Origin: Nakamurella silvestris
GTDB taxonomy: Bacteria > Actinomycetota > Actinomycetes > Mycobacteriales > Nakamurellaceae
Reading direction: 5' to 3'
Assembly (NCBI GenBank): GCA_003576535.1
Contig: QXCQ01000061.1
Coordinates: 625-64,624, forward strand
DNA: 64,000 nucleotides
Position numbers and translations under genes: made by a program. Shown here in pieces: positions 33,389 through 42,418 of this stretch. Every line of letters starts with the position of its first letter. Positions within the stretch are counted from its first letter, which is position 1. The notes beneath the pieces are model-generated. The model saw nothing but the letters and a program-made list of their open reading frames with translations, made no database searches and had not been told where the DNA came from.

Positions 33389-36300
33389 CAGCTATCTCCT
33401 TCTTCTGACCAGCGGCCATCGGCAGGCGCGGCCCCGAAACCGAGCTGCGGCGGGAGCGCGGTCACTCCCCGCTCCGGATCCACCCCGGATGGGGGCGCGG
33501 CAGGCGGCGGGGCCGGCGTCGACGGGCCCGCCGGTGATGCCGTGGCATCACCAAGCGCCGGTGGCGGCGTCGGGACGGACCGGCTCCGGGTGTACCTGCC
33601 GACCCTGCCTCTGGGCCGGGTCGGCGCGGTCCCACCAGCGGCGGGTGCAGGCTGCGAGGGCACCTGACCCGACGTGCCACCAGCGCCACCGGGTGATGCC
33701 ACGGCAGCACCCGCACCCGCACCCGCGCTCGCGGCGGTGCTTCCGCCGGCAGTGGGTGTTGATCCAGCCGGGCCGGAGCTTGGTGCAGCGGCCGGGCCGC
33801 TGTCACCGCCCTCGCTGCCGTTGGTGTCACCGGAGGATGCAGTCTGCCCGCCGGCCGAAGCCGGAGTGCTGGCCGAGGATGTTCCGCCGGCGGAGGACCC
33901 CGGGGTGGGTGTGGTCCCGGCCCCGGGGGTGGGGATGGAGGCCTGGCCGTGCCCGCGCTGCGGTGCTGCGGCCTGCTCGCCGGTCTTTCCCGGTTGTGCG
34001 GCGGCCGGGCCCAGGGATGGGACCGGGAGACGCCCGGGCGGTGTTTCACCGGCCGGGAGCTGAGTGTCGGCCGGGTTGCTGGCCAGGCCGCTGTTCCCGT
34101 CGGGATCGGCCGGCCCACCGGTGCTGTGCCGACCACCCGCCCCGGTACCGGTTCCGGCGGCGGTGGATGCACCGCCGCTGGGTCCGGTGCCGTCGTCGTC
34201 GAATTCAACGAACTCCCCGGAATCGGCCGAGTCCTCGCTGTCGGAGGCACCCGGTCCGCCGGTTCCGGCGGCGGTTCCGGTCCTGTCGCCGGTCTCGCCG
34301 GCGGAAGCGGTCTTGGTGCCCCGTCCGGTGGCCACCCCTGCGCCCACGAGTTCCTTCGCGTCGTCAGTGCCACCGGCCGCTGCGGCAGCGGTGGGGTCGG
34401 TTTCCTTGTGGTCGGGGGATGAATTGCCCTTGCGCCCACCGAAGAACTTGGAGCCGGACTTCCCACCGCCGCCGGCGGCGGTGTCGGAGTCGGTGTCGGT
34501 CTTGTCGAGCTGGTCGTCGAGGATCTCCTCGCTGCTTTTACCCGCCCGGGAAGCTGATCCGCGGCCACCGCCGAGCGCTTTGCCGGCCATGAGGCCGCCG
34601 AGGACCGCCGGGCCCAGGCCCAGCTTCCCGGAGCTGCCGAGCGCGAACATCGCACCGATCAGCGCGGGCGCACAGGCGGCGACCAGGAGCATCAGGACCG
34701 CGCCGAACAGACCGGCGTACCCGGTGTCGGACTCGACCTGGGACATGCCGACCCGGTAGATCAGCAGCACCACCGGTTTGATCAGCAACAGGGCCCACAG
34801 CACCCCGAGGCCGCGGTTCATCCACTTCTTGGGGGTTCCGGGGGCGCTGCGCCCGCCGATCTGAAGGATCAGGATCCCGATCACCAGCGGGACCCAGTAC
34901 TCGGAGAGTTTGAGCACGACCCACACGACCCAGCCCGCGGCGGTACCGACGAACGCGGCGATACCGGCCAGCAACGTGCCGGGGTTCTTGTCCGCGGCGA
35001 TGTCGGTCAGCGACTCGGTGACGTGTTTGGTCATCTTCTCCATGACCGAGGTGCCACCGCCGGTGCCGGCGAGCATAGTGCTGATCTGGTCGCGGAGCCT
35101 GACGAAGGCGGTCAGGAAGACCCCGCCCAGGCCGATGATCACCCACCACTCGATCATCCCGGCGAAGGATTCCCAGATCAGCGACGGCCGCTGCCGCACC
35201 AGGGCCACGATGAGGGAGATCATGAAGAACACGGTCAGCATGACCAGCGAGATCGTGGCCAGGGTGTTGAACAGCTTCGACCACGACGGGGTCTGCAGGG
35301 ACTTCACGGTGGAGGCCTGGGCGACGTCGGGGATCATCGACATCTGTTTCACCAACGCGTCACTGCCCGCCCCGGCGACGCAGCGGGGCATGTCCGTGGC
35401 GCAGGACACGGCCCCGAAGATCCCCTCGACACCGATGCCGTTGGCCAAGATGACGATGCCCGAGGTGATGAGCAACCCGGGGATACCGCCGATGAAGAAC
35501 CCGGCGGCGACCAACGCGGCCGACACCCCACGCCACACCCACTTCAACATGTCCAGCACGTCCTTGGACCCGATCAGCGTGGAGATCCAGGCATCCAGCG
35601 GGGCGATCTTCCCGGGGGTGCCGATCGCCGACATCAACTCCCCTTTGGTCAGATCCCTGCCGTTGGCAGGCATCCCGACCCCGAGGGAGAACAACGTGAC
35701 GGCCACGTACTGGTTGAGCAGAATGACGTTGGCGTTCCACGTGCGGCACGCCCGGATCGCCGCCTGCTCGGCCGGTGTCGACCCGTTCACCGCCGGGCAC
35801 CGCAGGAACGAAGCGGTGGCGCACCACAGGTTCTTCTCATCGGCGCAGTAGTTCGTGTAATCGAGCGGGGAGTAGTTCCACTTCGACATCGAGTTACCCG
35901 CACCCCAATACTGCGAATACGCCCCCGGAACCGTCCCTTCGGCTGAGGTCTTCGGTGCGCCCTGCGCGGTGATTTCGGCTTTGAAGAACTCGATCGACCC
36001 CTGATCAGGGGACTGATAGAAACCGAACCCGAACGGGGCGGCGGAGTTCGACGTGCCGTACCGGGCGAACGTCTTCCCGCAGGCCCCGAAAACACTGCTG
36101 CCCTCAATGGTTTGGGTACGGGATTCAAAGTCGATCAGTTTTCCTGGTCGAACCACTACCGGGACACCACCGTCTGTTCCTACCTTGACGGAGGTGGGCA
36201 GCAGACCCGGCCACGGGGCGGTGGGGATCGGGCTGTCCAGGACCTGCATGACCGGGGAGCCGGTAGCCGTTGACTGCGCGTCCAGGATGGTGCCCAGGTT

Positions 36301-36591
36301 CTCGAACATGTCCTGGGTGTAGGCCCAGGGGTTCCCGCCCTCGGCCTTCCCGCAGCCAAGCAGTGAATCACCGCTGGCGGTGGTTTTTCCATCCATGTAC
36401 TTGGCGTTGAACTCGGCCGTGCCGGGGATCACCCAGTTCAGCGCTTTGGGCCAGCGGGTGTTGTCGACCTTGGTCACCTCGTCATCACCGGCGGTGGCCG
36501 GTGGTTCGGCGGCCGCCGGCATGGCCACTGCCACACTCAGCCCGCAGGTGATGATCAGGATCGACAACAGCCGCCGGGTAACGGCTCTCAT
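33388..36591 (-). CDS. VirB6-like polytopic channel protein with long disordered tail
   Basis: A 1067-residue protein. A signal peptide (LLSILIITCGLSVAVAMPAAA) precedes an exported region of about 280 residues with several cysteines, then eight or more membrane segments (about 290-660). A 390-residue cytosolic tail extremely rich in Gly, Ser, Thr, Pro and Ala follows. Such proteins form the inner-membrane core of actinobacterial type IV channels. The tail holds a palindrome copy encoding G-D-A-T-A-S-P (33534-33551) and a degenerate one (33693-33710). ATG 36591 overlaps the upstream stop. Confidence 0.85.
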   Translation of the reverse strand: MRAVTRRLLSILIITCGLSVAVAMPAAAEPPATAGDDEVTKVDNTRWPKALNWVIPGTAEFNAKYMDGKTTASGDSLLGCGKAEGGNPWAYTQDMFENLGTILDAQSTATGSPVMQVLDSPIPTAPWPGLLPTSVKVGTDGGVPVVVRPGKLIDFESRTQTIEGSSVFGACGKTFARYGTSNSAAPFGFGFYQSPDQGSIEFFKAEITAQGAPKTSAEGTVPGAYSQYWGAGNSMSKWNYSPLDYTNYCADEKNLWCATASFLRCPAVNGSTPAEQAAIRACRTWNANVILLNQYVAVTLFSLGVGMPANGRDLTKGELMSAIGTPGKIAPLDAWISTLIGSKDVLDMLKWVWRGVSAALVAAGFFIGGIPGLLITSGIVILANGIGVEGIFGAVSCATDMPRCVAGAGSDALVKQMSMIPDVAQASTVKSLQTPSWSKLFNTLATISLVMLTVFFMISLIVALVRQRPSLIWESFAGMIEWWVIIGLGGVFLTAFVRLRDQISTMLAGTGGGTSVMEKMTKHVTESLTDIAADKNPGTLLAGIAAFVGTAAGWVVWVVLKLSEYWVPLVIGILILQIGGRSAPGTPKKWMNRGLGVLWALLLIKPVVLLIYRVGMSQVESDTGYAGLFGAVLMLLVAACAPALIGAMFALGSSGKLGLGPAVLGGLMAGKALGGGRGSASRAGKSSEEILDDQLDKTDTDSDTAAGGGGKSGSKFFGGRKGNSSPDHKETDPTAAAAAGGTDDAKELVGAGVATGRGTKTASAGETGDRTGTAAGTGGPGASDSEDSADSGEFVEFDDDGTGPSGGASTAAGTGTGAGGRHSTGGPADPDGNSGLASNPADTQLPAGETPPGRLPVPSLGPAAAQPGKTGEQAAAPQRGHGQASIPTPGAGTTPTPGSSAGGTSSASTPASAGGQTASSGDTNGSEGGDSGPAAAPSSGPAGSTPTAGGSTAASAGAGAGAAVASPGGAGGTSGQVPSQPAPAAGGTAPTRPRGRVGRYTRSRSVPTPPPALGDATASPAGPSTPAPPPAAPPSGVDPERGVTALPPQLGFGAAPADGRWSEEGDS
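33534..33551. repeat. Dispersed palindrome copy 12 (VirB6-like tail)
   Basis: GTGATGCCGTGGCATCAC is read on the minus strand as G-D-A-T-A-S-P in the disordered tail of the VirB6-like protein. Confidence 0.85.
33693..33710. repeat. Dispersed palindrome copy 13 (one mismatch)
   Basis: GTGATGCCACGGCAGCAC differs from the consensus by one base. On the minus strand it reads A-A-V-A-S-P, the decayed form of the usual D-A-V-A-S-P, in the same tail. Confidence 0.75.
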
Positions 36592-37436
36592 TGGTGCCAC
36601 GTTTCGGTGGGTACCGGGAACCCGGCGGGGACCGTGCCAAGGTCAATGGGCTCCTGTCCGGGCGTGGTTGTGTTGAGGCTGGTTACTTTCCAGTCACCGT
36701 TCTGCCAGAGCAGTTCGACCGTGATCGGGTGGATCCAGACGTCGTAGGCGTCGCCGGAGTTCTGCAGGCTGAACTCTTGCCACATCACCATCACCTGTGT
36801 CACCCCGTTGGGTTCGGCGTCAACGCCGGTGGTGTGGGAGCTGAGCACCGCTGCTCCCCCGCTGGCGCGGGTCCGCGGGGTCGGGGCGGCGGTGGGCACG
36901 GTGGTTCCCATCCCGGCTACCAGCGCCGGTTGTCTGGTGAATTCTTCTTGCAAAGAGCCCAAACCGGTCTGGCGGTCTGGGCCCCAGTCGTAGAGCAGGA
37001 AGCCCATGGCCGCCCAGGAATCGTCGAAGGTGCTTTTGAGCCACTGGGAGCCGATGACGGCGTTCACCGCGGCCAGTTCCGCCCCGTTGTCGGTGCGGGT
37101 GTAGCCGTAGGGGACGCCGAGGTCGGTCACGGCGGCCGGGCCGTCGACGCCGGGGCGGGGCAGGGACCAGCCGAAGCCGTTGTCGGCAGGCGGACTGACG
37201 GGAGCAGTCGGTCCCACCGGTCCCCGTTCGGGTTCCAACGTCCATGGGGCTGTGGTGGGGATGTCGGCGACGTTCACGGCCGCGTCGGTGGTCGGCGCGG
37301 CCGCACCTGCCTGGGCCGCAGTGGTGGTGTTGTGTCCGATGAGGTACCCGCCGACACCGACCGCGAGGACCAGGGCGATGATCCCCGCGATCGGCAGGAG
37401 CCGGCGGTTGCTGGGTGTGCGGTAGAAGTCAGACAT
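36588..37436 (-). CDS. VirB8-like conjugation protein
   Basis: A 282-residue protein with one N-terminal membrane anchor (LLPIAGIIALVLAVGVGGYLIG), a disordered linker and a C-terminal extracytoplasmic domain ending TVELLWQNGDWKVTSLNTT. The repeated aromatic/strand pattern fits the NTF2-like fold of TcpC/VirB8 components that scaffold the channel. Its stop overlaps the start of the VirB6-like gene. Confidence 0.75.
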   Translation of the reverse strand: MSDFYRTPSNRRLLPIAGIIALVLAVGVGGYLIGHNTTTAAQAGAAAPTTDAAVNVADIPTTAPWTLEPERGPVGPTAPVSPPADNGFGWSLPRPGVDGPAAVTDLGVPYGYTRTDNGAELAAVNAVIGSQWLKSTFDDSWAAMGFLLYDWGPDRQTGLGSLQEEFTRQPALVAGMGTTVPTAAPTPRTRASGGAAVLSSHTTGVDAEPNGVTQVMVMWQEFSLQNSGDAYDVWIHPITVELLWQNGDWKVTSLNTTTPGQEPIDLGTVPAGFPVPTETWHQ

Positions 37437-37468
37437 GGCAGGGCACCGGTTCTTTCGAAGGGGGAGGG

Positions 37469-37810
37469 TCAGGCGAAGATGTCGCCGACACCGTCGGAGA
37501 CGCCGGGGAACAGGGCCAGCAGGCCGCCGGCGAAGACGGCGCAGAGCATCCCGATCGTGCCGACCTGCCGGGCCCGTCCCATGCCCAGAACGGGGCCGAG
37601 GAGGAACACCAGTAGGGAGATGGCGAAGGTGACCGCTGCGGCGACCACGACCCAGGCACCGAGCTGGTTGATGAACGACAGGAACCCGCTCACGCCCGGG
37701 GCGTTCATGTCCGGTTCGATCTTGGGCATGACGCCGTCGCCCTTGGGGGCTCCCGGGGTGGTGGGGGGCGCTGCGGCTTCACCGATGGCCAGAAGAAGGG
37801 TGGTGAACAT
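37469..37810 (-). CDS. Small two-span membrane protein (VirB2/DUF6112-like)
   Basis: A 113-residue protein with an N-terminal hydrophobic signal and two membrane segments (GAWVVVAAAVTFAISLLVFLLG and IGMLCAVFAGGLLALFPGV). This size and topology match the small pilin-like VirB2 components of actinobacterial conjugation clusters, often named DUF6112. It lies 32 nt after the ParA-like gene and before the VirB8-like gene. The role as channel subunit is inferred. Confidence 0.65.
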   Translation of the reverse strand: MFTTLLLAIGEAAAPPTTPGAPKGDGVMPKIEPDMNAPGVSGFLSFINQLGAWVVVAAAVTFAISLLVFLLGPVLGMGRARQVGTIGMLCAVFAGGLLALFPGVSDGVGDIFA

Positions 37811-37842
37811 GGAGGTGTTCCTTTCGGTTGACGGGTGTCAGG

Positions 37843-39336
37843 TCAGGGGGTGGTCGTGTGGAGCGGGGTGGGCGAGGTCGCGATGATGGCCGCGAGCAGG
37901 TCGCCGGTGGGGCCGTCCCGCTGCGGGTCGACCGTGGTTTGCCGGTTGGCCAGGTGCGGTGAGTGGCGGATGCCGATCACACCGGCGGCAACGTCCGCGG
38001 CGGCCGCGCGGGCGGCCTTGACCGCGTGGGGCAGGTCGCTTCCGGTGTGGGAGACGGCGACCACGGCCGATTGGGAGCAGTCCAGGGCGCGGCTGCGGTG
38101 CAGGACCCGGAGGAACTCGGCGGTTTCACGCAGCTCGGCCGGATCGGGGCGGCAGGTCATGACCAGCACGTCCGGTTGCCCGACGGTTGCCGCCTCCCAC
38201 ACCTGGTGGTAGCCGCCGGCGACGTCGGTGATGACCAGCGGCCAGGACGCCGCCGCCGCCCATGCGGTCGTCGCGACGACCTGCGGTGAGGGGACTTTGC
38301 CCCGCTCGCGGGCGGTGACCAGGGTCAACGGGGCCGGGCCGCTGATCGTCGTGGGCAGCATCGCGGCGAACCCCCCGGAGATCGCCGCGGGTTCTTGGCC
38401 GTCGAGGTCGGCCCAAGTGGGTGAGGGCCCGATCCAGGATTCGGGGGTGCGGCTGAACAGGCCGGGCTGCCAGTCACCGGTGGCATCCAGGAGTGTCACC
38501 GACAGGCCCAGGTTCGCCGTGGACGCCCAGATCAGGGCTGCTGTGGTGGATCGGCCGGTGCCACCGAACAACGAGGCCACCAGGACCCTGCGGGGCCCGG
38601 GCCATGGGGTCTGGCGGATCCGAGCGACCCGGCGGGCCCGGTCCCGGGTGGTGGCGTTGATGAGTTCGGCCACCGGGTAGCTGGGGATGTCCGACGGGGA
38701 GGGCTGGAACACCGGGGGCTGCCACTGCGGCACGACCACCGGCCGGGCCCCTGCGGGGTCGAAGTGCATCGGCACCGGGGCCGACCCCCACACCTGTGGT
38801 TCTTCTTCCTGGGCGGCGGGTGTGGGCTCGTCGACCGGCACCGGTGGCAGCGGCATCCAGTCCGGTTCCGCGACGACTGTCGGCGCTTCCGCCGGCAGGG
38901 CCGGGTTCCACCCGGCCGGCATCGCCGGTGTCCCGGTGCCCCGGGCGGGAACCGATACCCGCGGCACGGGGCCGGTGGCGCTGTCGGCAACCGTCGTGTC
39001 GGGGTCGGTGGCGGGCAGGGCGGGGTTCCACCCGGCCGGCATCGCGGGTGTCCCGGTGCCCCGGGCGGGAACAGGCAGACGCGGCAGTGCTGCCGGCGGG
39101 GCGAGGGGGCTGGTGGCGTCGTCGGCTGATGTGGTTTCCGGTTCGGTGACCGCCCCGGTGGGGTTCCATCCGGCAGGCATCGCGGGTGTGCCGGTGCCCT
39201 TGGTGGGGGCCGGGAGCCTGGGTTTGGTGTTGACCGGCGGCCGGGTGCTGGGCCGGTGCTGCCCTTCCTCCGGGAGGTCGAAGTTGTACGGGTCGTCGCT
39301 GGTGGTGGTGGTGGTACGGCGGTTTCGTAGTGCCAT
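37843..39336 (-). CDS. MinD/ParA-like ATPase with N-terminal repeat region
   Basis: A 497-residue protein. The N-terminal 200 residues are disordered and contain three near-identical copies of GTGTPAMPAGWNP at roughly 40-residue spacing. The C-terminal half is a P-loop domain with the motif LFGGTGRSTTAALIWAS near 255-270, a deviant MinD-type Walker A, followed by VTLLDATGD. Similar ATPases are found next to actinobacterial VirB-like genes and may position or assemble the channel. Both ends show overlapping start/stop junctions or close spacing with operon neighbours. Confidence 0.65.
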   Translation of the reverse strand: MALRNRRTTTTTSDDPYNFDLPEEGQHRPSTRPPVNTKPRLPAPTKGTGTPAMPAGWNPTGAVTEPETTSADDATSPLAPPAALPRLPVPARGTGTPAMPAGWNPALPATDPDTTVADSATGPVPRVSVPARGTGTPAMPAGWNPALPAEAPTVVAEPDWMPLPPVPVDEPTPAAQEEEPQVWGSAPVPMHFDPAGARPVVVPQWQPPVFQPSPSDIPSYPVAELINATTRDRARRVARIRQTPWPGPRRVLVASLFGGTGRSTTAALIWASTANLGLSVTLLDATGDWQPGLFSRTPESWIGPSPTWADLDGQEPAAISGGFAAMLPTTISGPAPLTLVTARERGKVPSPQVVATTAWAAAASWPLVITDVAGGYHQVWEAATVGQPDVLVMTCRPDPAELRETAEFLRVLHRSRALDCSQSAVVAVSHTGSDLPHAVKAARAAAADVAAGVIGIRHSPHLANRQTTVDPQRDGPTGDLLAAIIATSPTPLHTTTP

Positions 39337-40190
39337 CAGATGACCTTTGCTGTCCAGGGGCCGCCGGAGAGGAAGTGATCCCCGACGGTCGCTTCGATCC
39401 GGCACTGGTAGCTGCCGGGGGGAACCTTCAACGACTTGGACCAGGACCCACCCGCCGAAGCGCCGGAGACGAGCTGCACCGTGTGCGTGCCGCCTGGCCC
39501 TTCGGCGATGAAGGTGACCGTGACCGGTCCCCCGTCGGTGTCCACCGACGCGGAGGCCTGGATGACGCCCTGGCCTCCGTTGCCCGAGACGCCTGTCAGC
39601 TGCCAGTACGTGGGCCCACCCGCGTCGGCCGGGGGCTGCGGATCAGGGCTTGGTGGGTTGTTCACCACCGGCGGTGCCACCGGGGTGGGGTCGGGTGTGT
39701 TCACCGGCGCGGGGGGTTCCTGCACGACCACCGGGTCCGGGGTCGGGTCGGCCTGCGGCGCGATGACCGGCTCCGGGTCGGGGGTGGGCTCGGCCGGTGG
39801 TGTCTGCGTCGTGGTGGGTGGTTTCTTCTTGGTGGGGGTTGGTTTCGGGGTGGCCGTGACGGTGTGGGTGGCGGTGGCCCGGGCGGTCTTCGTCGCGGTC
39901 GTGGTCGCCCGGGAGATCGTGGTGTGCTCGGTGGTCGACACGATGGTGACCAGTGCGGAGGACACGACTGTCACCGGTGCGAGGGTGGGGGCGGTGGCAG
40001 CGGTGAGGTTGCCGGCGGCGTCGGTGCCCGGGCCTTTGCCGGGCAGGAGCGCGATCGCGGTCACTCCCCCGGCGACGACCAGGATCGCCGCCACGGACGC
40101 GGCGACCCGCTTGGTCCCCGGGCGGGTCCACCGGCCGTTCTGAGAGGCCAGATCGTCTGGGGTGTAGAGGTCTTGCCCCCAATCGCTCAT
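39336..40190 (-). CDS. Membrane-anchored Pro/Thr-rich transfer protein
   Basis: A 284-residue protein. A cytosolic N-terminus (MSDWGQDLYTPDDLASQNG) leads to one membrane segment (AASVAAILVVAGGVTAIALL) and then a long Thr/Pro/Lys-rich wall-spanning stalk. The C-terminal beta domain (WQLTGVSGNGGQGVIQASA, then SYQCRIEATVGDHFLSGGPW) has an Ig-like pattern. ATGA overlaps connect it to both neighbouring ATPase genes. Probable surface-exposed accessory of the mating channel. Confidence 0.6.
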   Translation of the reverse strand: MSDWGQDLYTPDDLASQNGRWTRPGTKRVAASVAAILVVAGGVTAIALLPGKGPGTDAAGNLTAATAPTLAPVTVVSSALVTIVSTTEHTTISRATTTATKTARATATHTVTATPKPTPTKKKPPTTTQTPPAEPTPDPEPVIAPQADPTPDPVVVQEPPAPVNTPDPTPVAPPVVNNPPSPDPQPPADAGGPTYWQLTGVSGNGGQGVIQASASVDTDGGPVTVTFIAEGPGGTHTVQLVSGASAGGSWSKSLKVPPGSYQCRIEATVGDHFLSGGPWTAKVI

Positions 40191-41128
40191 GAGGGGTGAC
40201 CGTTGCGCTGGGGCAGCTCCGTGTGGGTGTCGGTGTTGTTCCACCCCGACACCCACGGCTGCTGGTCGACCACACTCGGCGAGAGGTGGCGCGGCCACTG
40301 GATCAACGCCCGACTCGCCGATGCCGCGACCTGTGCGTGCGCCAAACGTGTTGCCGGGCTGAGGGTGTTGAAGGGGATCGCGCTGGAGGCGGCAATGGCG
40401 TGGTCGTAGGGAACCACGACGACGTCGGCGCATTTCTGCTCGAAGAACGCCCGCCCCTTGGCCAGCTGTTTGTCGGTGATCGCCGTGGTGACCTTGGTCA
40501 GGACCGCGGTGGCGTCGGCGACGAGTTCGGCGTGGCCGTTCTTCAAGATCTGGCCCACGCCACGGACTGTCACGTTGATGGACGCGGGTGCGGCGCTGGA
40601 GGCGATGACCAGCTGATCGGCGCGGGCCAGGACAGCGCGGGTGGCCGGGCTGATGAGGTTCGTGCCGCAGTCGACGACGATCACGCTGGCCATCGACGAC
40701 AGCAGATCGAGCACCGCCATGCCCTGGTCCTGGGTCATGCTCTGGATCTGCTCGGAGGACACGTCCTCGTTGTGCAGCAGGTGAACCCGGCCGGACAGGT
40801 CCATGAACGGTGCCAGCTCGGCGGCCGATCCGATGCGGTCGGTGCTGGCCGCCAGGCTCACCAAGCGTCCTTGCGCCGTGGAGCGCAGAACACCCAGTGA
40901 TTGGCACAGGGTGCCGAAGTCGTCGTTGAAATCGACACCGACGACCATGCCGGGCACCAGGTGGGCGTAGGTGTGCAGCAACGCTGCGGCCGTGGATGAC
41001 TTCACCGCCCCGCCCTTGACACCGACGACCGCGATGATCCGCGAGGGCCGGCCCGGCATCGGACGAGAACACACCGTTGCCAGCTCTTGTGTGGCTTGAT
41101 CCAGTTGACGTCTACGAGAGTTGAACAT
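40187..41128 (-). CDS. ParA/MinD-family ATPase of the transfer operon
   Basis: A 313-residue P-loop ATPase. The Walker A reads KGGAVKSSTAAALL, where the usual KGGVGKTT has Val and Ser changes; the two lysines of the deviant motif are kept. Switch and Walker B regions are GVDFNDDFGT and VIVVDCGTN. It differs from the partition ParA at 54795 and sits inside the conjugation operon, so I infer a role in channel localisation rather than plasmid segregation. No helix-turn-helix is present. Confidence 0.75.
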   Translation of the reverse strand: MFNSRRRQLDQATQELATVCSRPMPGRPSRIIAVVGVKGGAVKSSTAAALLHTYAHLVPGMVVGVDFNDDFGTLCQSLGVLRSTAQGRLVSLAASTDRIGSAAELAPFMDLSGRVHLLHNEDVSSEQIQSMTQDQGMAVLDLLSSMASVIVVDCGTNLISPATRAVLARADQLVIASSAAPASINVTVRGVGQILKNGHAELVADATAVLTKVTTAITDKQLAKGRAFFEQKCADVVVVPYDHAIAASSAIPFNTLSPATRLAHAQVAASASRALIQWPRHLSPSVVDQQPWVSGWNNTDTHTELPQRNGHPS

Positions 41129-41221
41129 GGGCCAAAGCCCTTTCAGGGGAAGAAGAACAGGAAGGAGGAACGGAAGAGTTCAAACACGGCGCGGTAGCTG
41201 CCGAACACACCGACATCGAGG

Positions 41222-41470
41222 TCAGGCCTGCAGGATCCAGGCCACCACGCCCAGCTCGGTGACCACCGTCCAAACGCACAACGCGACCACTGCGGAGGCC
41301 ACGGACATGCCGACCCTGATCGGCAAAGCAAAGTTGATGAAACGACGCCACGTCAGGTAGGCGACCGACGAGATGGCAAGGATGAGGACGACCCAACCCA
41401 GGGTCGACCAGAACTGGTCTGTACCGGTCGGGGTGGATCCATCGGCGAGTGAGAAGGAAGTGACAGTCAC
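41222..41470 (-). CDS. Small two-span membrane protein
   Basis: An 82-residue protein read from GTG 41470, with AGGTAGG about 6 nt upstream. Two hydrophobic segments (LGWVVLILAISSVAYL and IRVGMSVASAVVALCVWTVV) are joined by a basic loop (TWRRFIN). It lies between the sortase gene and the transfer operon on the same strand. It could be a second small pilin or channel subunit; no family was recognised. Confidence 0.55.
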   Translation of the reverse strand: MTVTSFSLADGSTPTGTDQFWSTLGWVVLILAISSVAYLTWRRFINFALPIRVGMSVASAVVALCVWTVVTELGVVAWILQA

Positions 41471-41522
41471 GGGTTTCCTACCTGCTCTCTGAAAAAGAGG
41501 GGGGTGTAGTGGCGGGTGCGGG

Positions 41523-42302
41523 TTAGAACGGGACGGCCTCGACGATGACGTTCTTGTCGTAGCTACCGATGCCGGCGGTGACTTCCAGGTCACCGCCGCA
41601 GGTGATGATGAACAGTCGGCGGTCCCCGGCGTCGGCAGCGCTCGCGGCCGCCTCCGGTGAGGCGATCTCGGCCGGGAGGGCTGATTTCCCGGTGAAATAC
41701 GGGTCGGCGGCGATCTTCCAACGGCTGGTCACTCCGCCGCGGTTGACGTAGACCAGGTCCCCGGCCTTGGCCAGGGACAGGTTGTACAGCGCCCCAGGGC
41801 CTTGGGATTTGTTGTTGACGTGCCCGGCGATGATGACCACACCGTTGTCGGCGTCGACTTTCCCGCCTGCGACGTATTGGCCGACGTGGTCGACCGGTTC
41901 GGGGACGATCAGGACACCGGAGGCATCGACACCGGTGTCTTCCACCGCAGCGCTCACCCCGATAGACGGGATGATCATGGTGTCGGCCGGGACCTGGGTG
42001 GGCTTGTTCGTACGCCCGCCGGGCAGCGGTGTCACGCCCTTGGACGAGGTCGGATCGTTCGAGATCAGGTCCACACCGTTGCGGGCCGGGTCCGGCACGG
42101 CGATCCTGCCGGCGGCAAGGTCAGGGGCCGTCGCCACAGGCAGCGGCATCGAAAGGACCGGTTGTTTCTCAGCGGTCGTGAACGGATCAGTCGCGATCAC
42201 GACCCCACCGGCCACGACGAGGGACCCGGCCACCACGCCGGCGATGACCCACCATTTGCTGCGCTGCCGGTGGTGCCGGGCGTTCGGGAGGTTGAAGTTC
42301 AT
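41523..42302 (-). CDS. Sortase (class F/E-like) with atypical active-site arginine region
   Basis: A 259-residue membrane-anchored transpeptidase (anchor WWVIAGVVAGSLVVAGGVV). The catalytic His is in IIAGHVN near residue 161 and the Cys in FIITCGG near 235. In class F sortases the following strand normally carries the catalytic Arg (YRDN-type), but here it reads SYDKNVIVEA, with no Arg at that position. It would attach the large adhesin encoded upstream to the cell wall, or polymerise it. A strong terminator separates the two genes. Confidence 0.82.
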   Translation of the reverse strand: MNFNLPNARHHRQRSKWWVIAGVVAGSLVVAGGVVIATDPFTTAEKQPVLSMPLPVATAPDLAAGRIAVPDPARNGVDLISNDPTSSKGVTPLPGGRTNKPTQVPADTMIIPSIGVSAAVEDTGVDASGVLIVPEPVDHVGQYVAGGKVDADNGVVIIAGHVNNKSQGPGALYNLSLAKAGDLVYVNRGGVTSRWKIAADPYFTGKSALPAEIASPEAAASAADAGDRRLFIITCGGDLEVTAGIGSYDKNVIVEAVPF

Positions 42303-42342
42303 GACTGTCGCCCTCTCTGGGCTGATGGGGGATCGGGGGGGT

Positions 42343-42380
42343 GGTTCCGGGGCCCGCCGGGTCGGGCGGGCCCCGGAACC
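42343..42380 (-). terminator. Terminator between adhesin and sortase genes
   Basis: A perfect 16-bp stem (GGTTCCGGGGCCCGCC with its complement) and 6-nt loop lie between the adhesin stop at 42419 and the sortase start at 42302. It should uncouple or attenuate sortase transcription from the adhesin message. Confidence 0.85.
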
Positions 42381-42418
42381 GAGGAAAAGAACCTGCTACA
42401 GGAGCCGAGGTGAGCCGG

